64,000 nucleotides of DNA from Lojkania enalia (GCA_010094045.1 ML986590.1:168056-232055), one strand, 5' to 3'. Counted from the first letter of the stretch, positions 11,163 through 24,037 are shown. A program made the numbers and translations. Notes: generated from the letters alone by a model not told the origin.

Positions 11163-11856
11163 TTAAATTTGTAGTCTCTCAATCTTGTCGCGGAGGCTTC
11201 TGATCTGACCCATGAGATCGGATGCCTCGTTCTGTACATGCATTAGCAAGTTCCTAAGAGAAAATACAGTTGATGCATCATACCGTGGTAATCGAGGCGG
11301 CTATAACCGGCCGAGAAACACCACACGCGCGGCCAAGCGCCATCTTGCTTGGAACGTAAACGTAGGGCACATTTTTGTCCTCACAGAGGAGGGGTAAATG
11401 GAGCAAGATAGCGAGACTATGGAGTATTAGCACCTACCTGAGATAAAAATCGCCGGAATGTAGCTACTCACGGTGAGGTGTCGGCTGCCAATATGACAAC
11501 CTCGGCGATTCCACGATTCAAAGTCTTGGTGGCTTCATTGGCTCCCTTTTTCAGTTGTCTATAGTGCGAGGCCTGCTGGGTGAGATCTAGAATTTCTTGG
11601 CTTAGGGCTGCATAACCAGAGTTAGAACCCACTCGGAGCATTACTGTAAAGGATTTGGCACACCTTGGTCAGCCTGAGGCCATGCCTGGGGATACAGTTA
11701 GCAATTATCCTCACCAAAGGGGGATCAGGTACTGAATCAGGCCTGTTCTTATACAAGCTAAGTTTCGGTAAAATACCAAAAGTCTACTTCCTGTATAAAA
11801 ACAGAGCCTGCTGATTGTACCCCGGCCTGACTCACAGCGCTAGTATCTTGAGACAT
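11163..11856 (-). CDS. SNU13: Snu13 / 15.5K, L7Ae-family U4 snRNP and box C/D snoRNP protein
   Basis: Five exons on the minus strand (11856-11836, 11685-11664, 11607-11472, 11416-11284, 11231-11163) encode 126 residues, exactly the family length. The protein binds kink-turn RNA in U4 snRNA and box C/D snoRNAs, so it serves both the spliceosome and rRNA methylation in the nucleus. Diagnostic blocks are [54 protein letters not shown] and a C-terminal IERLQI. The first two exons are only 21 and 22 nt (MSQDTSA and AWPQADQ). The start is fixed by the canonical Met-Ser-x-Asp opening. It is divergent from VMA3. Confidence 0.95.
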
Positions 11857-12317
11857 TAGGAATTGCTTTGCGGAAGCGGGAGCTAGCTGGTTGAAGGCGA
11901 TCAAGGGGTGCGATTCGCAGGCGTTCTCGGGGTTTACTGCTGATGATATAGTTCGAGTAGGGATTTCTAGAGCTTGAAGACGGTCTGGGTTCACTGCTCC
12001 GGCTCGTCCGTGAGGATTCACTGCTGTTGCTCGCCCAAGCCGAGGATTAGGTGTTGGTTGTAAAGCATCGAACACTTGCCTAGTGAACGCCAATTTTTTC
12101 GGGCTCGGAACAAATATTTACCGATGCAGCTTGGCGATCTTGGCGCATCTAAGGTCATCCTGGCAAGAGCGAAGCGAAGACTGCTTCGCCAGCCGTCGTC
12201 ACCACTCTCTTCCACCACACCCACCCTCGACGAACCGCATCTACGCCTTTTAGCCATCTCATCGCCCCGATCTCGATCAATCCAGAAGTTTATATAACCA
12301 CGTAGACAACCGCTACA
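11857..12317. promoter_or_regulatory. Divergent promoter region of SNU13 and VMA3
   Basis: 461 bases separate the two start codons, so both housekeeping promoters and leaders must lie here. Open frames on both strands (e.g. 11758-12093 minus, 12076-12297 plus) have no domain and are leader sequence. Confidence 0.6.
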
Positions 12318-13247
12318 ATGGACGACTACTGGTGAGTGCGTCCAGAACTCCCGATCGGGGTGTAGGCAGCTCCGGCTTGCAGCTTCGCGGCGATAAGCTC
12401 AAGCTTGTAGAGCCCTCAACAGCCCGTGATTCCAATTCCATGTCTCTTCATTAAGTGAATCTGTGCTAACGTTATCTACGATACAGCCCCGTATATGCTG
12501 TAAGTTTCAACGGTCGTCTCACTCGCCTCCTTTCCCCGATTAGCGCTGCGGAGTTCATCCCAGATCGCCTTGATGAACACGTCTATTGCAACCACAAGTG
12601 CCGTGCTTGTTGGTGTAAAAGAATCGACGCTAATAAATACGACAGCCCTTCTTCGGAGCCATGGGCTGCACATCAGCCATCGTCTTCACGTGTTTCGGCG
12701 CCGCCTATGGAACCGCCAAGGCAGGTGTTGGTGTCTCCGCCATGGGTGTCCTCCGTCCGGATTTGATCGTTAAAAGTACGTTACCGCGACTCGCCAGCTG
12801 TTGGGCATCCGCATCGATATGCGAGCTCCAGCGGACGTAAGTGCGACAGCAAGCTAACGAATGCATCTAGACATCATCCCCGTCGTCATGGCTGGTATCA
12901 TTGGTATCTATGGCCTCGTCGTCTCCGTCCTGATCTCCAACGACCTACAACAAAAGTCATCGCTGTTCACCAACTTCATCCAGTTGGGCGCCGGACTTTC
13001 CGTCGGTCTTGCCGGTATGGCTGCTGGATTCGCTATCGGAATTGTCGGCGATGCCGGTGTGCGAGGAACTGCTCAGCAGCCCAGACTCTTCGTCGGCATG
13101 ATTTTGATTCTCATTTTCGCTGAAGTCTTAGGTATATTTCCACTTTGCTTTTTCTGAAGATAACCGCTAACCAATACCCTAGGTCTATACGGTCTCATTG
13201 TTGCCCTACTCATGAATTCGAAGGGCAGCGCCGCCTCCCCCTGCTAA
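12318..13247 (+). CDS. VMA3: V-type H+-ATPase proteolipid subunit c
   Basis: Five exons (12318-12331, 12487-12499, 12646-12775, 12871-13131, 13183-13247) encode 160 residues, the standard length. The first two exons are 14 and 13 nt. The protein forms the membrane ring that translocates protons in the V0 sector of the vacuolar ATPase. Four hydrophobic helices are evident: [49 protein letters not shown] and [19 protein letters not shown]. The last one carries the essential proton-binding glutamate in FAEVLGLYG. The start MDDYCPVYAPFFGA and the end [10 protein letters not shown] fit subunit c (Vma3) better than c' (Vma11), which is the main alternative. Confidence 0.95.
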
Positions 13248-16081
13248 GCCTTCTATCGATGCCATATTGCAGCCCAGACAACCGCTTCTGCAATTCGAAC
13301 ACCAGCATTGGCGTTGGTTATATTGAACGGCGCACCTGTCCTACATGACCAATGATCCTGACTCTTACATTGAACTCGCATGGCGCTCACGGATTGAATC
13401 TGGTGCGACATGTTGTATGTCTTATCCGTGTATTTTCTTTACGGTGGGCCGGGATAGCGGACACTAAGGTGGTGGATGATTGGTTGGCGCCCGCTAGTGA
13501 TGGTTGGGACAGTAGATAATGGAAATCAGATGGTAAAATGCGATTTTCAATTCCATTTGGCGACATGTACTCTAGGGTTTTGCGAATTTATTTTATCATT
13601 TGCTATAAACGTGAAGTCGTACTATTAGAGCTTTCGGGGAATTCACGTTAAACTGTTCGTTTTTGTTATTTGATTTTGCCCGGCTTGATATTCAACGCTC
13701 GTATTAGTAGTTTAATCGCGTTATATTTTCCGAACTGTCTTTTTGACAGCTTGGTGTTTGGAGTCCGCTTAATTAGATGCTGCACTACGACGAATCTTTG
13801 ATGGGGCAGTAAACGGAGATCCAAAGGGGTTCTATATTTGTTTTCTACTTGTCACTCCTGGGGATTTAATCCGTGCATCTTTAGGAAGCATGATATATAG
13901 GCTATACATTTAATGACGTCCAATTTTAATTTTTTGGGGGAAAGAGGTGAGTAATGCGGAGATCACTGACGCCTTAATAACAAGTGGTCTATCTGCGAAA
14001 GGAACGGTCTGTCCAACATAGGAGATCTATAATAGGTCGAAACAATGCATCCTCCCCTTCTATAAGTTCAACCATATCATGAGTGACAAGTCTCTAAGCA
14101 CAGGTAATGCACAGGACAATGTCTACTAGATCCAACAAAAAAAAACATTTTCCTGCATTTCTGTAACAACATCGCATGTATTTATATGTTTACTCCCGAT
14201 GACAAAACTAAAACAACGTTAATTGCCCTCTCACACAACCTCGTCAACGAACTCCGACGCCTGTTCCACACCTTAAACTGTGCAATATACTAGAAACACT
14301 TGATTTACTTTTAATAAACTATAGTATTCTTTATTATACAAGAATATTGCTTCGTACGCCCTTGGCGACGTCCATCAGCAAAGCCACTTAGTCCCCTACC
14401 ACTAACTCAAAGTCCTCCCCCAGCACAAATAGCCAAGGACTCGGCCGTTGTTGCTAGAAAAGTTGCCAATTCCACGCATCGTTCTACAAAATGCTGCCCT
14501 TCCGTACCCTCTTCAGCGCCCATGCCAACCATGGAGGTGAGAACTAAATCAAATTCCACCGTCGTCGACACCGATTAGTTTGGAACCCCTTCGAGATATC
14601 AGACCGCTACCAAGTCCAAGCTGATGGCCACTCATGCTCAATCCCTCATGGATTCGGGTGCTATCGACAACGATACAACAGCAATGCTGTCCAACCCCTG
14701 GCATGCAAAAGGTGTTATGGGGATTTTTGGCTAGTCTGCCGAGCTGTATCAGATATCGACGTACGATATCACGGTCGATATCACGCTGGATATCACGCTG
14801 GATATCAGTTGATATACCCCTTTTTCATGTACATAAATATGGCCCGCTGGCCATCTTTAATCAAGCAGTTCAGCTCCTCATATCCCTCCCTGAGACAAGA
14901 TTCGCCTCTCATCACAAAAGGGATATTATAAATGCAATGGGATGAGTAAGTACTTGGACCTGACGATACGGCATGACATTGAAATCCTGGATCTAGGTAA
15001 GGCGCTGAAGAACAAGGAGAAATAGGATGTAGCCCTGAAGAAATGGATAGAGGACTGACTACTAAGCCGGCAAGATCGATGAGGACAGTAATTTAAGCGA
15101 TTTCAAATTTGAGACTTTGTGTGTCCGCCCAGGGCAAAGCTCAGAAGGAAGTGTGTGCACAAACATCGAAGAAGAAAGTTGCCGCGAAGAACACACCCCT
15201 CAACATTATTGTAGAGGAGTGAAGCCTTCAGGTTGTACCATCACCACCCAAGTCACCTTCACATCGAGTCCCAATGTCATCCAAAGCCCTATCTCCTGTA
15301 CCCAAACTTCCAGCTCCGTCAGTGGCCGAAGAAGCCATGCCAGAGAACGAGGACTTCAAATATAATGCGCTCCTAGTACTTTGCTACGAACGTGGATTGA
15401 TATCCGGTGGGAATGTACAGAGAATACGAGACCCGTTTATAGTAGTCGAATTGCTGTGAGGGATGGAATAAAGAGGATAGATATGATTAAGAAGTAGTAG
15501 AATCAGAAGAAGCATGATGGAGAGAATGTTTCGACTAGTAAGGAGAGAAATTTTAGCGATGAAGAGACAGAGAGTGAGATTGTTGGGCAGAGGAGAGAGA
15601 AAGAGGAGGAAGGCGATTGGATGAGGGGGCAATGATTGGGGACTGGAGATGAATGGGATCAGGTGCTAATTGTGCGCCTACTTGTACGTGCTTCAACAAT
15701 CTTCTTTGTAAGATGTTAGGACAGATGAGACAAACTACGTTGACTGCTATCTGCTAAGGGCTAGGGAGTTGTATACCGTCTAATCTCCTATTCCACCATA
15801 TCGAGGCTAGCCCTCGATTGGTATTCTAGTAAACAGAACATTACACTTTTCTATGTCACCAGATGGTATTGCCAAAAACTCATTAGCCGATCTTCGGCCT
15901 GACTTTTTCGATTGAAATAGGCGTTGAGGGATTAATTTTCCTATTAAGCACGAATTGCAGGGATGGATGATTCGACATCGCGTTTGGTATTGAGAAGATG
16001 CTATTCAGGAAATTAATTCTTAAAAGGGTATTGTCTAAACACAGCGCTATGCAAACTCGAAAGACTTTTTAGCAAAACTCC
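13248..16081. other. Long intergenic region
   Basis: Holds the VMA3 3' flank and AT-rich DNA. Around 14,490-14,950 several overlapping frames stay open and could be joined by one plausible intron (14,539-14,577, only about 40 nt), but no family is recognisable in any frame. A 61-codon frame at 15274-15459 is likewise unidentified. I do not call a gene. Confidence 0.4.
14752..14816 (+). repeat. 12-bp tandem repeat built on the palindrome GATATC
   Basis: GATATC occurs at 14752, 14765, 14777, 14789 and 14801, and a near copy (GATATA) at 14811. Spacing is 12-13 bases and two units are identical (GATATCACGCTG). Confidence 0.9.
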
Positions 16082-17846
16082 CTACCGGATAGATGGAGTC
16101 CTGTACAAATCCTCTCTTCTTACATGTTCCACCCTCGGATTACTGCCTCTTTGATTCAACCCAAGCTCCATTTCCGCCTTCTCATCTGCCGTTAATCCGC
16201 TTTCAGCTTTCCCAATCCGTACACCAAGGAACATGATTATTAGTGCAGCGCCAGAGATTCCCGTAGCAAACCAAAACGCTACCTTATAACTTTGCTTCTG
16301 ACCCGTGTCTGCTGTTTCACTCACTGCTAAGTCTGCTAGGCCAAGGAATAGGGATATGCCAAGGAAGAGAATGCTGTTGATCAGAGCTCCTGCAAGGCCC
16401 TGGCGTGGTTTCGGCATGCTGGTGGTAATGAAAATATTTGTAACATTGTAAGTGACATCGATGCCGGCCGTAGCGCAAATCATGGCGGTAAAAATGTATG
16501 CCCAATAATTGGGATTCTCAGGAATTATGGCAAAAAGTAGAACAGGTACGATGTAGCAGGTCCCACTGATAAGAAGAAGACTAGTGCAACATCAGTATGA
16601 GAAAGAGAAAGCTTAATAGTGTAACTTACATGGTTCCGGGGAGAAGATGAAGAATCAACCCCCCAACTGTGGCAAGGATAAGACCACCAACACACATAGG
16701 CGTGAAATAAGCGGTAGTTAGAAGCGGACTGGCGCCAAGAACCAACTCAATACTGTGGTCGTCAGTTTCAGCCTCGTAAAAACCCTAGAAAAACTCACTA
16801 GAAACTCGCATAGAAGAGGTATATGCCGAAAACTCCGTATTGAAAGAACAATGCAAGAACCAAAGCTGGCATGCCTTTGACATGGAAAACATCACCTGGA
16901 AGCAGTGGTTGTTCGGCTACCCATCCTTCGATGTAGACTGCGGCTGCAATGAAGATCCAGCCTAGAATGAAAGTAATTGGTATATAAGGAGTGGCCCAAC
17001 CGTTGGGTGCGTGGGATCCATCGGTTATGGCATAAACAATAAGAATTAGACCAGGGACTATGGTCAAAGTACCGAGCCAATCCATTTTTACAGACTTGCC
17101 CTTTCCCTTCTTCTCTGCCCGATCAGATGGGATTGACAAGTAAGAAACCACTGTCACAGCTACTAACATAAAAGTGCCGATGAAAAAGTACCACCTCCAG
17201 GTTAGGAGCTGAGCGCATAGCCCAGCGAAGAAGATACCCGCGAAGAACCCCACCGGTGCAAAGGCTCCATAGAGACTAAAGACTAGATTCTTCCTAGGAC
17301 CAGGCCGGTACTAATCAATTATTAGTAGCTATCCGTAGAACAAGGAGCTGGTATACTGACAATACTTCCAAGTAACATAATTCCCGAAGGAAGAAATGCA
17401 GCAGGGCCGAATCCTTGTAAAGCCCGAGCGAATATGAGCATGATATAATTTTGGCTGAAGCCTGCGATGATGGACCAAACGACAAACCATACAAGACCAA
17501 TTAAAAAGACGGGGTATCCACCGTACATATCTGCCAGACGCCCAGCTGGTAGCAGGAAGGCCCCAGTAACCAGTGAGAACACGCTAGCTGGCCATGTCTC
17601 TGCTTTCGAGGGAATATGAAGTGCCGAGGAGAGCGCTGGCAGCAATACATTAAACCCAGAGACAAAGTATTCGGAAACGAACATTGATCCGAGGAGTGCG
17701 AAGCAAAACCCAAATTCCACCCATATTGACTCAAAAACCCCTGGGCGTTCCCTTCCTAGCCGCTCGAGTTCCGATGTAGTATATTTGGTCCCCGGAGCTT
17801 CTTCAATGTCTGATATCTGAGGTTCTCCAGTATCTGTTTGCGCCAT
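16082..17846 (-). CDS. MFS multidrug exporter, ATR1/DHA14-like
   Basis: Four exons on the minus strand (17846-17361, 17310-16799, 16752-16630, 16580-16082) encode 539 residues with about fourteen hydrophobic segments. After a polar 45-residue N-tail comes helix 1, then the ATR1-type block FNVLLPALSSAL and the loop-2 signature GRLADMYGGYPVFL. The ARALQGFG motif lies in helix 4 with AFLPSGIMLLGSI after it. The tail is polar and charged. Relatives (aminotriazole resistance ATR1, boron/drug efflux) export small molecules across the plasma membrane by proton antiport. It is divergent from an ACR-2-like regulator, which suggests regulated export of toxic compounds. Substrate is unknown. Confidence 0.88.
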
Positions 17847-18655
17847 TGTGGAAATTGAAGGAATGGAAGATACTCGAGATTAGTTGCTGAGATAGTAAAT
17901 GTTACTTCTCACAACAAAAAGCGAACAGTTGACAAGCGATGACGAAATGCTCGATGGTACGGCCAAGGGGGTCGCAGCGTGCAATAGCTTAAATAAGGCT
18001 CAGATGCTTTTTCGAACATTAACTTGAACATAGCTGAAGTCATTTTTACTAGCATGTTGCTGATAAATATGAGCTAGTAGTTCGCACACTCTGAGCTCCG
18101 AAGCGTAAACGTAAGGTCTTCATAGGGACCCACATATGCCGAGAATGCTGCTTGGCTTCCTGTTCAGGCTAGCGCCTAATCGCAAACTCTGATAAACCTT
18201 GGGATATCTGCACGAATTACAGCGGGGTAGATGGCACTAAAACGCAAATTGGAGAAAGACAAGTGCTCCTCCACACTGTCTAGAATGCTTCACAATACTT
18301 GATAGAATCATTAACAAGGGCGCTGGGGCTCCAAAAGAGCGAGAGCCAAGTGCACTAACGCCCAATTACGGCAATGCCATGAGTATGAATGTGAAAGATA
18401 TTATCGGAGTGGTAACCGAGGGAGTCAAAAGATCTAGGCTTGCGTAAGTGGTTAGCATGGCAAGCCGTATCTCGCCTCCAATCACCCTAGAGTCGCTGCC
18501 GGAATGAGATCAAATATCTAGTGCTTGCAATCAGATAGTCATGACAACCACAGCCCCCGGCTATCCCATAGCCCCGCAGCATCACCATAGAATTTATAAG
18601 AACATTGTAGCCTCTTTCAGTCAAACGTCAACAACGCACGCATACAGCTTACATA
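17847..18655. promoter_or_regulatory. Divergent intergenic region between MFS exporter and zinc-cluster regulator
   Basis: 809 bases separate the two start codons. It must hold both promoters and, if the neighbours form a regulatory pair, the CGG-type operator sites of the zinc-cluster protein. I did not find a clear inverted CGG pair by eye. Confidence 0.45.
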
Positions 18656-20343
18656 ATGAGTGCCCACTTCATACTGCCCACCAAACCCTGCCACAATTGC
18701 AGAAAACGCCGTTGGAAGTGCGATCGCTCGCTCCCAGTTTGCCAGAAATGTCTTCATTCGGGCTCCGAATGTCTAGGGTACGGGAAGCTATTGGTATGGA
18801 ACCAAGGGGTCGCGCGACGAGGCAAAATGATGGGAAAATCATTTGAAGATGTGGAAAAGACTAAAAAGGAAAACCAAGGTCATTTGGTGCATCAAGCATC
18901 CAAAGAGTCTCCGAAAAATTCTCTTGGAGTCGAAATCCCTAGAACAGAATCGGATTTTTCGTCTAGCCAAGATCTAGTAAAGGGTGAACGCGCAGATATG
19001 AGGATCCAATGGCCGTTGATCGACCCTTTAGTCAAAGATATGGGCCGGCAGTCCCGCTATTATCTATACCACTTTGCAACACAGCTCTGTGCTGATATGG
19101 TTGTCGTCGACGGACCTGGGCAGAATCCAATACGAGACTTAGTTCCTGCAACATCTGGAAATCCTTTACTACTTCAGGTGATGTTAGCGAATGCGGCACT
19201 CCATGTCTACAATATCTCCAGTGAGCCAGCAAAGCCGTCAATTTATCAGCCGGATCGAAAGCTCTGCCTTGTGGCGTACTATGGATCCGTGAGTCGGTTT
19301 GGCGGACCGTTCACTACTTCATATCGAGATGCTCTCGTTGCTAAGCAGCAGGCGCTCTCGCATCTATCGCAATCAGTCGCCTTTGTTAATCCGTCCAACA
19401 TCGATTTCATCTTGGCTGCAATTCTATTGTTCATCAATTTCGATCTAGTCGAGTCCGGAAAAGACAAATGGAAGGTACATATGGATGGCGCAACGAAATT
19501 AATCAGCCTCCTCGGAACTCCACCATACGAACAAAATCCCATGAGCCAATTGCGCAAATGCCTATTAGCTGATTTTCTAGTGTAAGTCAATGATATTTGC
19601 TGTCTTCACTCCGCTGACTTCTTAGTTTCTTCATTCTTGGCTCCACGCTGAATTTTTATGCTGGCCCGAAGAAGCTGCTCCCTGATACTATTGACGTCGA
19701 ACCCATCCTCCAGTACGCCGAGACGAATAACTATCTCTCATGCCCTGGCCCACTTCTCAGAGTCATGCTCGAATCCTTTGACTTGCCGGATCTTCGAGAA
19801 ACAAAAAGCATCCCCACTAAAGTCCAGGATCAGGTTCAAAAACTGCTAGAATCTGCTTTGGCTTTTGATCCTGTTAAGTGGGCTACGCGCGATTTCCGGC
19901 CTGCATCGCCGTTTGAAGACCTCGAGAAACGCGCCTTGATTGCCTCGGCACATAAAGCGGCAGTCTGCATTTATGTTGCGAGGGTCCTTCCAGCCGGTAA
20001 CCCACTTCTCAACCCAATACATGGCACCGCTCTAGTTAGCCTTACAGGACTTGCGGATGAGGTTGTCTATAATATTTCATGTATTAAGCCCGGGGATACT
20101 GTCTTCAAATGTATCTGCTGGCCACTGTTCTTAGCGGGCGCTGAATCCGAAGATCTCGCACAACGAGCATATATCTTGCAGCTACTCGATGCACAATGGA
20201 ATGAAATGTATTGGGGCTATATATGCACAGTTCAGAATGTCTTGGAGGCCATATGGAGCTATAGAGAGCTGTACGAAGAGCTAGATGACTATTGTTGGGT
20301 AGATGATGTCAAGAAAATGGGCACAGAGCTGTTGATTGCATAA
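18656..20343 (+). CDS. Zn(II)2Cys6 transcription factor, ACR-2-like
   Basis: Two exons (18656-19581 and 19626-20343) encode 547 residues. The binuclear zinc cluster is at residues 11-39, with spacing C-x2-C-x6-C-x6-C-x2-C-x6-C (CHNCRKRRWKCDRSLPVC). The following LGYGKLLVWNQGVARRGKMM is the hallmark of the acriflavine-sensitivity (ACR-2) subfamily. The rest is a fungal-specific transcription factor domain of the Fungal_trans_2 type, with helical blocks such as DPLVKDMGRQSRYYLYHFAT and WNEMYWGYICTVQ. It should bind CGG-containing DNA in the nucleus. The exporter on the other side of the shared intergenic region is its most likely target; that is inference from position. Confidence 0.88.
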
Positions 20344-22542
20344 GATCATGTTTGGTCTCTTTGTAGAGTTATCTTACCTGGGACAAGCCGTTAGGATTTT
20401 ATTTCTTTCAAGTTCCTTGTAATATCCCCTCTTCTATATCCTAAATACAGACGCATGAACTTAGCATTTATTATTGCGTGGCGAAATAAAGATAAGGAAC
20501 ATATATAAGACACTATCATGCTCTACTATTCACTAGGTTCTGGCAGTCGGAGGTTCTGGGCTTCGAGTCAACTCCTTCTGAAACATCTGTAAGACCTTCA
20601 ACCTTGGACTCTCCGACTTCATTTGGGCTAATGGAGAGCAAGCTAAGGCTTTTTTAGAACAACACAAATTAGTATAGTATAGTAAATCTAGGGGTTTTCT
20701 AGAATGAAATTATCTAATTAATAGCCATTTTCCTCAAGACTTTTCTTTTTCGATATATTTGTCTTTAATTGACTTGATTTGTATGCGGAAGCGGAGCTAT
20801 TCTACGACTGACGTAATTTATCCGAGTTTTACCATAACGAGCAATACAAAAGTTTTAGAGTTTGATGGATCCAATGTTCATCCATACAATATTGTTCGTC
20901 ACTAGAGAGCCCCTTATGTCGCGTATCAGGCAGCATCAATTGCTGAGGTAAATATTGATGTATTGAAGGAGGGTAAGTGGCCTGCCTGGCCAGAGGCTGG
21001 CAGTGGCGAGACTATATAGGCTAGAAAACAGTCCAACTATTATAGGATAGTAGAAACACGTGACACATTAAGCTCTGTAATCTAGGCGTTTCGCTCTACC
21101 ACGTCGGCACGGTACTCATGTTGCACTGATTACGAGATTCCGCTCTTGCTAGATTTGGAACACTAACACAGCTATGCCGTGAATGAGAGCCTGACGTCGA
21201 ACTTTGGTATTGTGGTGTTCAATCAGATAATCAAGGAAAGAACTTCTCTTGTCTGTAGTAATATGACGCAGCACGCTAGCTGAAGATCACTTCGTAGCGG
21301 CGGGTTTGCACGATTATTCCCTTACCAGGTTATATTTGTTTTATACTCGGGACAATTCAGTGCCTTTATGAAGTGAAAATGAAGCAAGAGTCGCCGATCC
21401 TTTCTTTAATATGGAGGTATCAGAGTTGATTCTCATAATCTTTCTAATCTACAACTCACCTCAAAGAGGTTTCTGTTGGAGTCATACCATTTCATCGACT
21501 GACGGTTCATGAGTGAAAGTAATCATGCATTAAAGATTTCCCTAATGCATTGGATCCAAACTTGTCGCACTTCTAAAACTCCTGGCCAATCAAGGTGTTT
21601 CCAGTCTCACATGAAATAAACACCTACAGCAGCACCAATGTCGCACAGCAGGACGACAACTCATCACTATGCATATTAGGTTTTCGTCATATAGTCTACT
21701 ATCGGAAAGGCTATGCAGGTGGCACGAAGTCGACCATGTTAGCGGTGTGAATTGCAGAGATATTCGGCAAGGTGGCTGGTGCTCTCGGATTTCCCCGGCT
21801 TTACGAGGCCTCAGCCTCCACCTCCACAAAGTTTGGATCCACTCCCAACTCACCTCGCCTGTCGTTTAGTACCTTCCAGGGTGGATTTGACCGACTTCAG
21901 GCCATATGCAACCTATTTCCATTCATGTATTGGTGGCTGGCACTCCTTTGGCGTTTCCAGCTCCATCTCCCAGGCTTTAATCCACGGAGTGCGCTAACTT
22001 TAGAACTATGAAAAACTACATAAAATGCCTCATAGTCCTCTCATTCGCTTCTTACGGGCGCTCGAGCAAACAGGTTTTGCTCCAAGGAGCCGAGACCACC
22101 TTCCTATCCGACCAGGGGCAACGCCTTGCACGCCTGATACTACATCGTCAGGGATTGGGCGCAGTGGAGCAGACCCCACTAAAACTAGCCGACATGTGAG
22201 ACTACTTCTCCTTCGACACGCCTCATGCCTAACAGAACGTATCGAATTATCTTTTGTGTTTCTCTCAGCCATATAATGAATGGACCGGGCTACCAGGACA
22301 GAGCCGATCGCCTGCCATGGAGCCTGATCCGGGATGCCTCACATGAGGGCGTCCTGAACAGCACGAGGAGATCCTCCAATGTATAAAGCTCAGGAGCAGC
22401 CTAGCATTCTGTGGCGTGGTTTTTCCTGTTTCCTATACTTCCGTTGTGGCTTCCTTTTCTCCCTGCGTCTTCTTTCTAGTTTATATACTAAGACAGTCTA
22501 TTATTGAGTATTACTAAGTCCTCTACGCATTAATATTCAGTC
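20344..22542. other. Long intergenic region with possible decayed gene
   Basis: 20.3-21.6 kb is AT-rich without any gene signal. Between about 21,670 and 22,280 frames stay open on the plus strand (e.g. 21772-22011) but shift and stop repeatedly. The region looks like an old gene remnant, and I cannot name the family. A TATA-like element precedes the GH76 start. Confidence 0.4.
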
Positions 22543-23844
22543 ATGCATATATCCAACCCGGTGTTTCATCTTCTTCCGCTTATACTCCTACCTAGTACAT
22601 CCGCCCAAAATACAACTGATCCCACTGAACGCGCTTCACTCGCCTTCAGCACCCTCGAGATCTGGTATGACAGTGAGACAGGTACCTGGAACACGGCAGG
22701 ATGGTGGCAAGACGCAAATGTCATAACAATGATATCGAATCTTGCCAAAGCTTTGCCCAACTCGGGGATCCCGGCCCAAGCGAAAGAAATCTTTACAAAT
22801 ACGCTTCAAAATGCACCAATCAAGAACCCTGACCCAGGTCGAGAAAACGGAACAGTTGGGGAGGCAAGCGCAAAGAATGGATACAATAAGATAGTGGATG
22901 AGAACGGATTGATCTTGACAACGTACCCAGAGGGCTGGGACGAGATAGCCCGCGGCAATATGGTTACCACTGAGGCCAACAATGAGCCTGACCCACAGGA
23001 CTGGCTCGATGGCTTCTACGATGACGATCTTTGGTGGGCACTTGGCTGGATAGGGGCTTACGATACTACGAACGATGTCAAGTACTTGCAACTAGCCGAG
23101 GGAATCTTCGAGGCCGTCACAAAGGCATGGCCAACACGGTGCGGTAATGGAGGTATCTTCTGGAGATCTGTGAAAGATTATATGAACGCGATTGCGAACG
23201 AGCTGTTCCTAAGCACAGCAGCGCACTTGGCAAACCGAGCAGATAATAAGACCTATTTTCTAGGCTGGGCAGAGAAGGAGTTGGAATGGTTTCTTGGCAC
23301 GGGTATGATTAATGAGAGAGGCACTATTAACGATGGCTTGACGGAGGATTGTCGCAATAATAATAAGGTACGCCTTGCCATATCTCATGAATAACTTGGC
23401 TGTAACAGAGCATGAACCTGACGTGTACAGACTGTCTGGAGCTACAACCAAGGCGTAATCGTCGGCGGCCTCGTCGAGCTCAACAAAGCCTCACCCAACT
23501 CCAGCTACCTCTCCCTCGCCAGCAAAATCGCCAAAGCCGCCATAGATGAATTATCTACTGAGAACGGCATAATACGCGACGTATGCGAGGCCAGCGACTG
23601 TGGCGGTGACGGAACCCAATTCAAGGGCATCTTTATACGGAATTTGCAACTTCTTCATGAAGTTGCGCCAGACGATATTTACGTGAAGACTATTAAGGCG
23701 AATGCGGACAGTATATGGTATAATGATAGGGAGGAAGATAATCGATTGAGTCTGAAATGGACAGGACCGTTCCTCCAGCCGGGGAATGCTAGTACGCATT
23801 CCAGCGCCATGGACGCGCTTGTTGCTGCTATTACTGTGAAATGA
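22543..23844 (+). CDS. Secreted GH76 endo-alpha-1,6-mannanase-like enzyme
   Basis: Two exons (22543-23367 and 23431-23844, phase 0) encode 412 residues. A signal peptide covers roughly residues 1-21 (ending PSTSA before QNTTD). The catalytic GH76 signature is the paired aspartates in WLDGFYDDDLWWALGWIGAY near residue 148-167. Other family blocks are GWWQDANVITMISNL, GNGGIFWR, NELFLSTAAHLA, TVWSYNQGVIVGGL and QFKGIFIRNL. The enzymes cut or transglycosylate alpha-1,6-mannan at the cell wall. There is no hydrophobic GPI signal at the C-terminus (it ends VAAITVK), so it is probably soluble and secreted rather than Dfg5/Dcw1-like. N-glycosylation sites are frequent. Confidence 0.92.
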
Positions 23845-24037
23845 GAGAGAAGAATTGGAATACGATAGATGAAAGCCTTTAAGAATGATTATATATATAT
23901 CGAAACATTACTTTCTTTATTCGTAGTCATTATTAACGTCCTCCCATGACCAATTTTAAAATTTCCAAACTGTATTTCATTGGCTCTTATCTGCATCGGC
24001 GGTGAATATACTACAACGTCACTTTTTCTACTATTAT

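Noticed and set aside
11758..12257. Minus-strand frames of 79-111 codons upstream of SNU13
   Set aside because: They overlap exon 1 and the leader of SNU13 in other frames and have no domain.
14481..14945. Possible two-exon gene starting MLPFRTLFSAH
   Set aside because: A plausible intron exists, but two competing frames stay open and neither resembles a known family.
21669..22276. Remnant of a possible oxidoreductase-like gene
   Set aside because: A few stretches feel protein-like (e.g. PRLSFSTFQGGFDRL), but no motif is secure and frames break.
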